From: Myxococcus xanthus
GTDB taxonomy: Bacteria > Myxococcota > Myxococcia > Myxococcales > Myxococcaceae
DNA: 64,000 nt
Direction of reading: 5' to 3'
NCBI RefSeq assembly: GCF_006402735.1
Contig: NZ_CP017174.1
Span: 306,001-370,000 of the forward strand
Shown here one piece after another: positions 39,177-47,714 of the stretch. Every line of letters starts with the position of its first letter. The first letter of the stretch is position 1. The notes beneath the pieces are model-generated. The model saw only the letters and a list, made by a program, of their open reading frames with translations. It was not told the origin of the DNA and ran no database searches. The translations under genes and the position numbers were made by a program.

Positions 39177-40094
39177 TCAGGCGGCCACGGGCTCGATGCG
39201 AGGTCGCGTCCGTGCCCGGGCCGTCTTGCGGCCACCGCCCTTGCGCAGCAGGTCCAGCGTCACCTCGTCCTCCGTGGCCAGCGCCATGAGCCGCTGGAGG
39301 TCGTCCACGCTGTTCACCGCCCGCTGATTGATGGCCAGCAGCAAGTCATCCACCTGGAGTCCGGCCTCGTAGGCCGGTGTCCCGTCCTGCACGCGGAGCA
39401 CCTTCACCGCGCGGGACTGGCCGTTCTCCCGGGTGAGTCGTGCGTCCAGGCTCACCGCCGTCGCGGCGATGCCCAGGAAGCGCCGGTCCACCTTGCCGCG
39501 CTGGATGAGCAGGCTGGCAATCCACGCGGCCGTGGTGGCGCTCACCGCGAAGCCGATGCCTTGCGCATAGGGCAACACCAGCGTGTTGAGGCCCACCACC
39601 TGTCCTCGCATGTTGAGCAGCGGCCCACCAGAGTTGCCCGGGTTGATGGCGGCATCCGTCTGGAGCATGCCCTCCAGCATGACGCCGTCAGGCAGGCTGA
39701 TGCTGCGGTTGATGGCGCTCACCACGCCCAGTGACACGGACTGCTCCAGGTGGAACGGGTTGCCAATGGCCATGACGAGCTGGCCCACGCGCACCGATTC
39801 GGGCTCGGCGAGCGGCAGGGTGGGGAAGTCGCCGCCCTCCGCGCGGACCACGGCCAGGTCGGTGGGGGCGTCGCTGCCCACCAGGGTTCCGCGCAGTTCC
39901 TCGCCGTTGGAGAGCTGGACGGTGAGCTTGCGTGAGCCGCGCACCACCACGTGGCGGTTGGTGAGGACGTAGCCGTCCGGTGTGAGGAAGAGGCCGGTGC
40001 CGTGGCCGCGTGCGTGCTCCACGCCCACGACGGCGGGCGAGGCCCGCGCCACCAGCGACTCCAGGTCATCCGAGAAGTGTTGCAGCAGTTTCAT
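39177..40094 (-). CDS. Trypsin-like serine protease with PDZ domain (HtrA/DegP-like, cytoplasmic)
   Basis: 305 aa. The catalytic triad is complete: His48 in VLTNRHVV, Asp79 in APTDLAVV, Ser155 in NPGNSGGPLL. One PDZ domain follows at about 210-285 (GTPAYEAGLQVDDLLLAINQ). No signal peptide or membrane helix is visible, so it should act in the cytoplasm, unlike most HtrA proteins. The C-terminus is Arg-rich. It starts 12 bp after a related gene (40107-41000) ends and is presumably co-transcribed. Confidence 0.93.
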   Translation of the reverse strand: MKLLQHFSDDLESLVARASPAVVGVEHARGHGTGLFLTPDGYVLTNRHVVVRGSRKLTVQLSNGEELRGTLVGSDAPTDLAVVRAEGGDFPTLPLAEPESVRVGQLVMAIGNPFHLEQSVSLGVVSAINRSISLPDGVMLEGMLQTDAAINPGNSGGPLLNMRGQVVGLNTLVLPYAQGIGFAVSATTAAWIASLLIQRGKVDRRFLGIAATAVSLDARLTRENGQSRAVKVLRVQDGTPAYEAGLQVDDLLLAINQRAVNSVDDLQRLMALATEDEVTLDLLRKGGGRKTARARTRPRIEPVAA

Positions 40095-40106
40095 GGCGGC
40101 CTCCTT

Positions 40107-41000
40107 TCACGCGCGCTTGCCCACGGTGATGGGCACCTCGCGAACCTCGCCAGCGCGCAGCACGCGGACCTGGAGGGTGGTGCCCACCTTCTCGTCGCTC
40201 AGGGCGCCGAGCAGGTCCTCCACGCCGTGGAGGGGTTGACCTCCCAGGCTCACCAGGACGTCTCCGAGCAGCAGGCCCGCGTCATGCGCCGGGCCGTTCG
40301 GGTCCACGGAGAGGCAGATGAGGCCGTGCTCGTTCCCCGTGCCCAGGTGTTGGGGCAGACGCACGGGGTAGGCGCCCACGCCCAGGTAGCCACGCCGGAT
40401 GCCCCCGTGTTCCTTCAGCGATGCAATCACGCGCGTGAGCGTGTCCGTGGCGATGACGACGGCGGCGGTGCGAGAGAAGGCGGCGGTGAGCAGACCGACA
40501 AGGCGTCCCTCGGTGTCCACCAGCGCGCCGCCGGAGAAGCCGGGCGGGAGGTCGGCGTCCGTCTCCAGGTAGCGCTCCACGCGGCCTCCGGCATGGGTGC
40601 GCCAGCCCTCGCCGTGGGTGCTGACCATGCCGAGCGTCGCGCGAGCCGTGCGGCCAGGGCGGCCCACGGCGATGACGAGGTGACCGACCTTCACGTCATC
40701 CAACGGCGCGGAGGTCAGCGGCGCGAGGCCGGTGGCTTCGGCCTTGAGCAGGGCCAGGTCGGTGCTGGCGTCGCGGCCGACGAACTCGGCAAAGACGGTG
40801 CGGCCATCCGGCAAGCCGATGGGGAGCCGGTCCTCGTGCTCCACGGCCTGGCTGGTGGTGAGGATGTGGCCCTCGGCATCCCAGACGATGCCGGTGGCGC
40901 CGCGCCTGCGCCGCGTCTCCACGCGGACGATGCTGGGCGCGGTGCGCTCGACGACGGAGGCGAGGGACTGGGACAGCGACTGGAGGAGGCCGGTGGACAT
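40107..41000 (-). CDS. HtrA-like pseudo-protease with PDZ domain (catalytic His missing)
   Basis: 297 aa from ATG 41000, with an AAAGGAA box; a longer frame upstream lacks one. The trypsin-like fold aligns with the neighbour, but the catalytic histidine position is Gln51 (LTTSQAVE where TNxHVV is expected). Asp81 (STDLALLK) and Ser156 (GFSGGALV) remain, though the Asn before the Ser is Phe. A PDZ domain is at about 205-280 (GPAHDAGLLLGDVLVSLGG). It is probably inactive and may bind or regulate the intact protease encoded 12 bp downstream. Confidence 0.88.
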   Translation of the reverse strand: MSTGLLQSLSQSLASVVERTAPSIVRVETRRRRGATGIVWDAEGHILTTSQAVEHEDRLPIGLPDGRTVFAEFVGRDASTDLALLKAEATGLAPLTSAPLDDVKVGHLVIAVGRPGRTARATLGMVSTHGEGWRTHAGGRVERYLETDADLPPGFSGGALVDTEGRLVGLLTAAFSRTAAVVIATDTLTRVIASLKEHGGIRRGYLGVGAYPVRLPQHLGTGNEHGLICLSVDPNGPAHDAGLLLGDVLVSLGGQPLHGVEDLLGALSDEKVGTTLQVRVLRAGEVREVPITVGKRA

Positions 41001-41107
41001 GGTGTGTTCCTTTCGAGGCACAAGGTAACGGCCTCGAAAAGGCGCCACATCGGCGGACCGGCCAGGTCGGGAGCCTACCCATTCGGGGAGGTCACCTCGT
41101 CTTTGGT

Positions 41108-41644
41108 TCAGCCTGCCTCGCGGAAACGCTCGTAGCGCGCTTCCAGGTACTCACGGCGCGGCCGGTGGGCAGGTGCCTCCGGCAGGATGCTCAGCGCCTT
41201 TCCAGCGAAGCCTTTGAGCCCGTACTCCAGCGTGGGGCCGTCGCGCTCGGCGAGCAGCCGGGGCGCGATTTCGATGATGCCGTCAGGACGGATGCCCAGC
41301 AGGTCCGTGTCGAAGGCCCCATGGTGGAGTTTGCAGAGCGAGAGGCCGTTGGAGACCTCCGGCCTGCCGCGCTCGTCCCGGTCCGGGAGGATGTGCGCCG
41401 CGCCTCGCACGAGGCGCCGGTTGTCGCGAGACGCAACGTCCGTTCCCTGGAACCGGTACTGGAATCCCTCGTTCGAGCGGAGGTCGTCGTAGCGCGCCTC
41501 ACGGCCCTGGCGAGGAACGGTCGTCTTGATGGACAGCGCCGTCTCGCGCATGTGGCGAGGCCAGAAGATGCCGCGTGCGCGGTTGGCGAAGTTCAGCGTC
41601 TCGCCCTGGTACCGGATGGGCCAGTCGATGTCCTGGTTCGTCAA
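41108..41644 (-). pseudogene. HNH endonuclease, apparently shortened by internal in-frame deletions
   Basis: 178 aa from a TTG codon (reads TNQDIDWPIR). The C-terminal HNH motif is intact: AAHILPDRDERGRPEVSNGL followed by CKLHHGAFD. From memory of this HNH family (usually near 290 aa), sections appear missing: about 25 residues after DIDWPIR, and about 90 between DNRRLV and AAHILPD, including the usual first CxxC of the zinc finger. The remainder reads in frame. It is therefore likely a decayed nuclease, although a short functional form cannot be excluded. No methylase is next to it. Confidence 0.6.
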
Positions 41645-41858
41645 CCTCGCCAGGCTACCAGGTCCAGGCCGGAGGCGAGGCCCTTGAGACCGCCCCTGAT
41701 TCGCTCGTCTTCTGCCTGGATGCGGGTGGCTGTCTGCTCTGCGGCAGCCAACCCATCAAGGGAGCGGTCCACGCGACTCCAGCCCTGCTGCTTCCCCACG
41801 GCCCGCGCGTCCCTACGTTCTCCAGGAACTTCACGATGGCGAACGAAAGGTCAGCCCC

Positions 41859-42395
41859 ATGGAACAGTCAGGCGAGCGCATGATGAAACAGCCGCAGGGT
41901 GTCATCCAGGGAGACCGCAGGGAGTTCGAGGAACTGTTGAAGGACTACGACACCGCGCTCCTCACCACCCGGGGTGCGGACGGACACTTCCACACGCGGC
42001 CCATGGCGGTGGCGAAGAAGCACAAGTCCGGCACGGTGCTCTGGTTCGCCACCTGGGCGGACACGCAGAAGGTGCAGGACCTGGAGTCGGACCCCCACTG
42101 CTCGCTCGCCTTCCACGCGTCGGAGGACAGCGCCACGTATCTTTCCGTGTCGGGCGTGGTGGAAATCGTCCGCGACCGGAGGGCCATTCATGACTTGTGG
42201 GAGCCCGGCTGGAAGCCCTGGTTTCCACAGGGCCCGGATGAGGGTGACATCGCCCTGCTGCGCTTCACGCCCGAGCACGCCGAATACGTCCACCCGGCAG
42301 GCGGAAAGCTCAAGGTGCTCTTCAGCACCGCGAAGGCGTTGGTGACGAAGCAGCGCCCCGACATCGCGCCCAAGAAGGAGTTGGACCTGCACTGA
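41859..42395 (+). CDS. Pyridoxamine 5'-phosphate oxidase-like split-barrel flavoprotein (general stress protein 26-like)
   Basis: 178 aa. The split-barrel fold is plain: LLKDYDTALLTTRGADGHFHTRPMAV, then TVLWFATWADTQKVQDLESDPH and SATYLSVSGVVEIV. Members bind FMN or F420 and reduce small molecules; the substrate is not evident. An AAAGG box precedes the ATG at 41859; an ATGATG at 41880 is an alternative. It is convergent with the ROK-like gene, the stops being 19 bp apart. Confidence 0.9.
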   Translation: MEQSGERMMKQPQGVIQGDRREFEELLKDYDTALLTTRGADGHFHTRPMAVAKKHKSGTVLWFATWADTQKVQDLESDPHCSLAFHASEDSATYLSVSGVVEIVRDRRAIHDLWEPGWKPWFPQGPDEGDIALLRFTPEHAEYVHPAGGKLKVLFSTAKALVTKQRPDIAPKKELDLH

Positions 42396-42413
42396 GCCTG
42401 GGCGAGCGCCCGG

Positions 42414-43271
42414 TTACCGCCGTTCCAACAACGCGCCACCCGGCCCGAATCCCAGTGTGAGACACAACACGCGCGAGTGGTTCGCCAGCCGCGAATCACC
42501 CCGCGCGGCCTCCGTGGCCAGCTCCGCGTCATTGATCACCAGCGCCGTCCCGCGGCCCTCGTTCCCCATGGCCGCCTGGAGGATGTCCGCCATCAGCGAC
42601 TCGTGGCCTTCCCAGCCGTAGGTGCAGCCCCCGGGGACCAGCGACGCGTCCAGCGGACACGGCAGTGCGAGGCACAAGGCATCGGGCAGCCGTGCCGAGA
42701 ACACGCGCAGGGCACTGGCGATGAACGCCACCGCCGCCTTCACATGCCGCCTGTCCGGAGGCCGCGCCATGCCGATGAAGTACCGAGGCAACAGCGCGGT
42801 GTCGCGCTCGAAGATGCGCGGGTCCGCAGTGTGACTCACGCACTTGATGCCCGTCTGCCCCACGTCGAGCGCCACCGGATGCGCGGGCGCGAACGGCGCC
42901 AGCAGACGCAGTCCCGCCTGGGCCGGAGCGAAGAGTGGACGCTCCGCCACGTACACAGGGCAGGGAAGCGCGGTGGAAACACTCGAGAGCATGGCATCGA
43001 AGCCCTCCAGGCACACCAATCCGCCGCTGAGCCACACGGCATCCACCGCGTGCCGCTTCACCAGCGTGGACAGCGCCACCGCGAGCGCCGGGCCCAGCCG
43101 GCCCGCGAGCGCCGGCTCGGGAACCCCCGCGCGACGGTCCGCGTCCACGCGAGGCGCCCCGAGCAACTCCCACAGTTCGCGCCCCATCACGGGGAGGTTC
43201 CACACCTCCAGCGGCGACACACCCGGCAGCACCAGCCGCCACACGTCCCAATCGCGCATGCAATCACTCAC
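42414..43271 (-). CDS. ROK/ASKHA-kinase-like protein with circularly permuted motif order
   Basis: 285 aa. Motifs of the ROK sugar-kinase fold occur in rotated order. Residues 52-122 look like the usual C-terminal part (VWLSGGL, the adenosine-type GG motif, then VYVAERPLFAPAQAGLRL). Then comes the usual N-terminal part: phosphate-1 motif VALDVGQTGIK (133-143), LALPCPLD (201-208), INDAELA (246-252), and phosphate-2 motif LTLGFGPGGALL at the very end. This is a reading of motifs, not an alignment. It may be a sugar or related kinase, or a non-catalytic binder. The GTG start overlaps the glycosyltransferase stop (GTGA); an ATG four codons later is possible. Confidence 0.7.
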   Translation of the reverse strand: MSDCMRDWDVWRLVLPGVSPLEVWNLPVMGRELWELLGAPRVDADRRAGVPEPALAGRLGPALAVALSTLVKRHAVDAVWLSGGLVCLEGFDAMLSSVSTALPCPVYVAERPLFAPAQAGLRLLAPFAPAHPVALDVGQTGIKCVSHTADPRIFERDTALLPRYFIGMARPPDRRHVKAAVAFIASALRVFSARLPDALCLALPCPLDASLVPGGCTYGWEGHESLMADILQAAMGNEGRGTALVINDAELATEAARGDSRLANHSRVLCLTLGFGPGGALLERR

Positions 43272-44461
43272 GCCACGAGTCGGAGGATGCGTTCAGCGGC
43301 GTCCTTCGCGCCGTCACGCGCCTGGTAGGACGCGGCGATGCCGGCCACTCGCTGTCGCAGCACCGTGCCCGGCTCCAGCAGTTGTCGCAGCGCTTCGCGG
43401 CAGTCCTCCACGGAGAGCGAGCGCGGCGCCCGCACGAGTCCCGCGCCCGACTTCGCCAGGAAGTGCGCCTGGATGGGCTGGTCGTTGCAGACGGGCAGGA
43501 GCAGCATCGGAACGCCTTCGGTCAGCGCCTCCATGACGGAGTTGGCGCCGCCGTGAGACACGAGCACGGAGACTCGTGATAACAGTTGTCGCTGAGGTGT
43601 GTATGAGACGGCGACCACGTCCCCGGGAAGGCTGTGAACAAAAGCTGTATCAGCCAGCTCACCCGCGCTGAGCACCACGGTGACGCCCAGGGGCGCGGCG
43701 GCCTCGGTCATCGTCTGAAACAAATCCGGTTGCCACGAAATCTGGCTGCCGAAAGACACGTACACCACGGGCTTGGAGCCCAGCCGCTCCCACGGGAAGG
43801 CCACTTCGTCACCACGCGCCTCCGGAGGCTGTGACGGCCCGACCAGGTGTGTGGCGGGAGGCAGTCCTGCGTCGGAGCCCAGGAAGGCCTCGGTGGCGAA
43901 GATGACGTTGAGGTCCGGCGACAGGCACTCACAGTTGCGGAAGCGGGCATCGAAGCCGTGACGGGCGAACAGGGCCTGTCGCTCATCGGCCAGCGCGCGC
44001 ACGTTGCGGCGCAGGCCGTAATCGATGGGCGGCTCCAGCAATGACAGCGCGGAGGACACGCCCGCCCAGGGGATTCGCAACGCATGGGCGGCCAGCACGG
44101 CGGCGTACTGCATGCCGTCCAGGGCCATGACATCCGGACGGAAGCGCTCGACGGCCTCGCGCACCGGCGCCAGCAACGAGGGCACGGCGTCAATCAACAG
44201 GCCGCGAATCCACTGTCCCAGCGCCGCTTCATCGAGCACCAACCGCGCGAGCGCCTCCCCTCCCGTCTCGATGGCGGGCACGGGCGCCTCGGCGTGGGGC
44301 AGCGCCAGCACCTCCACGCCCAGCCGTTCGAGCTGCGGCGCGGGCTCGGGGATGCACAGCCAGCCCACGTGGTGGCCCATGCGGCGCAGCCACTGCGCGA
44401 CACCGGCCATGGGGTTGAGGTGGCCCTTCTCGGGGGAGGTGGCAATCAGGATTCGGGACAT
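43268..44461 (-). CDS. UDP-glycosyltransferase (MGT/GT1 family)
   Basis: 397 aa. N-terminal acceptor domain starts ILIATSPEKGHLNPM, the GT1 pattern. The C-terminal donor domain has the UGT signature: VVYVSFGSQ, VVAVSYTPQRQLL, then SHGGANSVMEALTEGVPMLLL and DQPIQAHFLAK. It transfers a sugar from a nucleotide donor to a small molecule or lipid. The start overlaps the end of the asparagine-synthetase-like gene by 16 bp and its stop overlaps the ROK-like start, so the three form one translational unit. The acceptor could be the product of the neighbouring enzymes. Confidence 0.92.
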   Translation of the reverse strand: MSRILIATSPEKGHLNPMAGVAQWLRRMGHHVGWLCIPEPAPQLERLGVEVLALPHAEAPVPAIETGGEALARLVLDEAALGQWIRGLLIDAVPSLLAPVREAVERFRPDVMALDGMQYAAVLAAHALRIPWAGVSSALSLLEPPIDYGLRRNVRALADERQALFARHGFDARFRNCECLSPDLNVIFATEAFLGSDAGLPPATHLVGPSQPPEARGDEVAFPWERLGSKPVVYVSFGSQISWQPDLFQTMTEAAAPLGVTVVLSAGELADTAFVHSLPGDVVAVSYTPQRQLLSRVSVLVSHGGANSVMEALTEGVPMLLLPVCNDQPIQAHFLAKSGAGLVRAPRSLSVEDCREALRQLLEPGTVLRQRVAGIAASYQARDGAKDAAERILRLVA

Positions 44462-45732
44462 GGGGGACGGGCGCTGGCGTGGGCGTGGAGCATGACGAGG
44501 GAGCACAACCGCATCAACAGCCGGTCCATGACACCCGCCTCGGGAGCGTCGGCGGCCAGACGTGCGTAGCGCTCCAGCAGCGCCCGGGTCGCGCCCGCGT
44601 CGACGCACTCCAACGGCGCCAGCCGGGCCGGCGTGAGCCATTCCCGGTAGAGCTCCAGCCAGCGCGCGCGGACGGGGCTGGAGAGCGCGGTGTGCGCATA
44701 GCGCGGCGTCTTCCGGGCCAACCGGACCTCGTCCGGCACCAGCGTGCGCACCGCATGCCGGAAGAGCCACTTGCCGGCCCCATGCCGCGCCAGCACGTCC
44801 AAGGGAAGCGCCAGCGCCACGTCCGCGAAGTCCGCGTCCAGGTAGGGCGTGCACACGTTCACGCCATGTGCGTTCGCGCTGCGGAGTTCAGGAGGCAGCA
44901 CCAGCTCCCACAGCACCCAGGCCGCGTAGCGGACCTCTTCGGGGTGATCCTCGTCACCGGAAGCCAGCTCCGCGTCCCAGGGAAGGCGCAGTGCCCGCTG
45001 ATCCACCCCCAAGTTGTCCACAGGCCCTGGGCGCAGCACCTCGTGCGCGAGGTGCCGGTCCTCCGTCACACGGGCCGCCGCACCCGCGAGCGCCGCCGGG
45101 TTGCCCATGAGCACCTCATCCGCGCCAGCGCCGCTCAGCAACGTAGAGGCGCCCTGCCTTCGGGCCTCTGCGTAGAATGCATGGCTGGCCACGGCGCGGG
45201 CGTTGAGGATGGCCGTCTCCTGGCTCAGGACGGCGGGCTCGAACAGCTCTGGCAGCACCGCGTCCGGAACGGACACGTCGACCAACTCGACTCCGGCCGT
45301 GTTCGCCACCGTCCGGGCATTCCGCCGCTCCGTGGCATCCGCGAAGTGGACATCCATGGTCCAGGCGCGCACGCGTCCGAGCGCGTGCCGCGCGGCCAGG
45401 GCGCACAACGCGGCGCTGTCCACGCCGCCGCTCAAGCTCACGTCCACCGCGCCCGCCGCCAGGTGTTTGCTCACGCTGTCCGCCAGCGCGGCCACGAGCC
45501 GTTCCGCCAGCCTGTCTTCATCCTCGCGAGTCTCCGGAGTCCCCGCGCTCCGACGCACACGAGGCAAGGCGCCCGGAGTCCGGCGCACGCCCTGGAACAC
45601 GCTTCCGTCGGGAGGCAGCGCATGGCGCAGGAATGCAGCGACGGCCTCCGGTGCCAGACCCGAGGGATTCAGCCGCCAGACAGACGGTGCCAGGCGCGCC
45701 AATGATTGGTAGCGGGGCAGGGTGGCGAGCAT
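44446..45732 (-). CDS. Asparagine-synthetase-like amide ligase without glutaminase nucleophile
   Basis: 428 aa from ATG 45732. The synthetase domain has the PP-loop VSLSGGVDSAA (99-108) and the following AsnB-type motifs (LLSGAGADEVL; TPYLDADFADVALALP). The N-terminal 90 residues resemble only the end of the glutaminase domain (RLNPSGLAPEAVAAFL; VFQGVRRTPGALP); the catalytic Cys2 and the rest of the Ntn domain are absent. It should activate a carboxylate as AMP ester and use an amine other than glutamine-derived ammonia, like beta-lactam synthetase or lasso-peptide cyclase. An alternative start upstream would overlap the divergent promoter. Confidence 0.85.
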   Translation of the reverse strand: MLATLPRYQSLARLAPSVWRLNPSGLAPEAVAAFLRHALPPDGSVFQGVRRTPGALPRVRRSAGTPETREDEDRLAERLVAALADSVSKHLAAGAVDVSLSGGVDSAALCALAARHALGRVRAWTMDVHFADATERRNARTVANTAGVELVDVSVPDAVLPELFEPAVLSQETAILNARAVASHAFYAEARRQGASTLLSGAGADEVLMGNPAALAGAAARVTEDRHLAHEVLRPGPVDNLGVDQRALRLPWDAELASGDEDHPEEVRYAAWVLWELVLPPELRSANAHGVNVCTPYLDADFADVALALPLDVLARHGAGKWLFRHAVRTLVPDEVRLARKTPRYAHTALSSPVRARWLELYREWLTPARLAPLECVDAGATRALLERYARLAADAPEAGVMDRLLMRLCSLVMLHAHASARPPCPES

Positions 45733-45806
45733 TCCGCCGGAAGCGTGAGGCACGCGGGTACTGTGACAAGCCCCAGGGGCCCCGGGCAACCTCGTATAGT
45801 CCCGCC

Positions 45807-46595
45807 GTGCGCTACGAGCTCCAAGACGGACGCATCCTCACCTGGTCCCTGGAGACGCATGTCGCCACGCACTGCAACCTGCGCTGCGTGCAGTGCTGCC
45901 CGCTGTCGCCGCACCTGCCTGCCTGGTCCGTGGACCCCACCGCCCTGGGCAAGGACTTGCGCCAGCTGGCCCGAGCCCTCCGGCCCAACGTCTTCAAGCT
46001 CACCGGCGGCGAGCCCTTCCTCCACCCCGACCTGCCAGCGGTGCTGGACGCCGTGCGCGCCTCGGGCATCTCCCCGCAGGTGTCCGTCACCACCAACGGC
46101 TTCCTCGCCCAGAGCGCCCCCGACGCCGCCTACGAGCGCCTGGACCGGATGACACTGTCCGTCTACACCTCCGCGCCGTTGCCGGAGCGCTCCATCGCCC
46201 GCATCACCGAGCGCTGCGAGCAGCACGGCGTCTTCCTCACGGTGAAGCGAATCGACGCCTTTCAGCAACTCACGCCGGATGCGCCGCACGACTCCGAGGA
46301 CGCCGTGCGAGGCATCTACGCGCGCTGCTGGCTGAAGGTCCGCTGTCACCTGGTCCACGCGGGCCGCTTCTACGCCTGCACGCGTCCGCCGCACGTGGCG
46401 ACGGTGCTCGGCGGCACGTACCCGGAGATGCCCGCGCTGGGCGAGGTCGACGGCGTGCCGCTCGACACGCCGGACCTGCTGGGCCAGATGCTCGGCTACC
46501 TCGAACGGGAGACGCCATTGGCCACCTGCCGTTACTGCCTGGGCGGCGACGGCGCATGGCAGCCGCACGCCCAGCTCCCTCGTCTTCGAAGCTGA
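45807..46595 (+). CDS. Radical SAM enzyme with C-terminal Cys-rich region
   Basis: 262 aa from GTG 45807 (an ATG at 45702 is in frame but would run into the divergent gene). The radical SAM cluster motif C23-x3-C27-x2-C30 is in THCNLRCVQC; FKLTGGEPFLHPDLP (GGE motif) and VSVTTNGF follow. Later Cys residues (CWLKVRCHLV, FYACTRPP, CRYCLGG) suggest an auxiliary Fe-S cluster, as in SPASM- or twitch-type enzymes that modify peptides or sugars. It is divergent from the amide ligase with only 74 bp between the starts. Its substrate is unknown and no precursor peptide is seen. Confidence 0.88.
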   Translation: MRYELQDGRILTWSLETHVATHCNLRCVQCCPLSPHLPAWSVDPTALGKDLRQLARALRPNVFKLTGGEPFLHPDLPAVLDAVRASGISPQVSVTTNGFLAQSAPDAAYERLDRMTLSVYTSAPLPERSIARITERCEQHGVFLTVKRIDAFQQLTPDAPHDSEDAVRGIYARCWLKVRCHLVHAGRFYACTRPPHVATVLGGTYPEMPALGEVDGVPLDTPDLLGQMLGYLERETPLATCRYCLGGDGAWQPHAQLPRLRS

Positions 46596-46621
46596 AGGGG
46601 CACCCCCAGCCTCGCTTCATC

Positions 46622-47632
46622 TCATTGGCCGCGTGGCTGGGACGCCTTGGGCAGCGCGGACTGCATGGACGGCGGATAGCGCCCGCCCGCAGCGACGCCC
46701 GGAGGCGCGACGGCGTTGATGGCGGCCACGTCCTGCTCAGTGAGCGTCACCTCCAGCGCGCCGAGGTTCTCGTCCAGGTATTTGCGGCGCTTGGTGCCGG
46801 GGATGGGCACCAGGTCCTTCCCCTGTGCCAGCACCCACGCGAGCGCGAGCTGCGCCGGAGAGCATCCCTTCTCCTTCGCCAGCCGCTCGATGTGGCCGAC
46901 GAGCTCCAGGTTGCGCGTGAAGTTCTCCCCCTGGAAGCGGGGCGAGAAGCGGCGGTAGTCGTCCTGCGCCAGGTCCTCGAAGCGCTTGATTTGCCCGGTG
47001 AGGAAGCCGCGTCCCAGCGGGCTGTAGGGAACGAAGCCCACGCCCAGCTCGCGGCACGCCTGGAGCACGCCGTCCTCCGGCTCACGGCTCCACAGGGAGT
47101 ACTCGCTCTGGAGCGCGGTGATGGGATGCACCTTCGTGGCCCGGCGCAGCGTGTCCGCGTCCACCTCCGACAGGCCGAGGAAGCGCACCTTGCCCTCGCG
47201 GACCAGCTCCGCCATGGCGCCCACCGTGTCCTCGATGGGCGTCTGTGCATCCAGCCGGTGCAGGTAGTACAGGTCGATGACGTCCACGCCCAGCCGGCGC
47301 AGGCTGGCCTCGCACGCCTGCTTCACGTACTCCGGCCGCCCGTTGATGCCGCGCTTCTGCGGGTCCGTGGGGTCGCGGACGATGCCGAACTTCGTCGCCA
47401 GCACGATGTTCGCCCGGTGCGGCTTGAGCACCCGGCCCACCAACGTCTCATTGGCGCCCGAGCCATACATGTCGGCGGTGTCGAAGAAGGTGATGCCCCG
47501 CTCCAGCGCGTGCAGCAGCGTGGCCTCCGACTCCGCGTCATCCCTGCCCGCGTAGAAGTCGGACATCCCCATGCAGCCCAGGCCCAGCGCCGAAACGGTG
47601 GGGCCCTGCCTTCCCAGCTTCCGAGTCTCCAT
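46622..47632 (-). CDS. Aldo/keto reductase
   Basis: 336 aa, NADPH-dependent TIM-barrel oxidoreductase. Catalytic residues seen: Asp and Tyr in [11 protein letters not shown], Lys in LATKFG, His in YYLHRLD. The family motif [18 protein letters not shown] ends the barrel. A good AAGGAG box precedes the ATG. It is most like the AKR13/YakC type. It is convergent with the radical SAM gene but shows no direct link to it. Confidence 0.93.
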   Translation of the reverse strand: METRKLGRQGPTVSALGLGCMGMSDFYAGRDDAESEATLLHALERGITFFDTADMYGSGANETLVGRVLKPHRANIVLATKFGIVRDPTDPQKRGINGRPEYVKQACEASLRRLGVDVIDLYYLHRLDAQTPIEDTVGAMAELVREGKVRFLGLSEVDADTLRRATKVHPITALQSEYSLWSREPEDGVLQACRELGVGFVPYSPLGRGFLTGQIKRFEDLAQDDYRRFSPRFQGENFTRNLELVGHIERLAKEKGCSPAQLALAWVLAQGKDLVPIPGTKRRKYLDENLGALEVTLTEQDVAAINAVAPPGVAAGGRYPPSMQSALPKASQPRGQ

Positions 47633-47714
47633 GTCCCTTGCTCCTTCCTCGTGGTGACGCCCCTCTAACTGGAGACTCCCGGCCTCGCATGACCTTCGAG
47701 TCCGGAATCGTCCG

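Noticed and set aside
42414..46595. Lasso-peptide or other classic RiPP cluster
   Set aside because: No precursor peptide, leader-binding protein or transglutaminase-like peptidase was found next to the AsnB-like gene.
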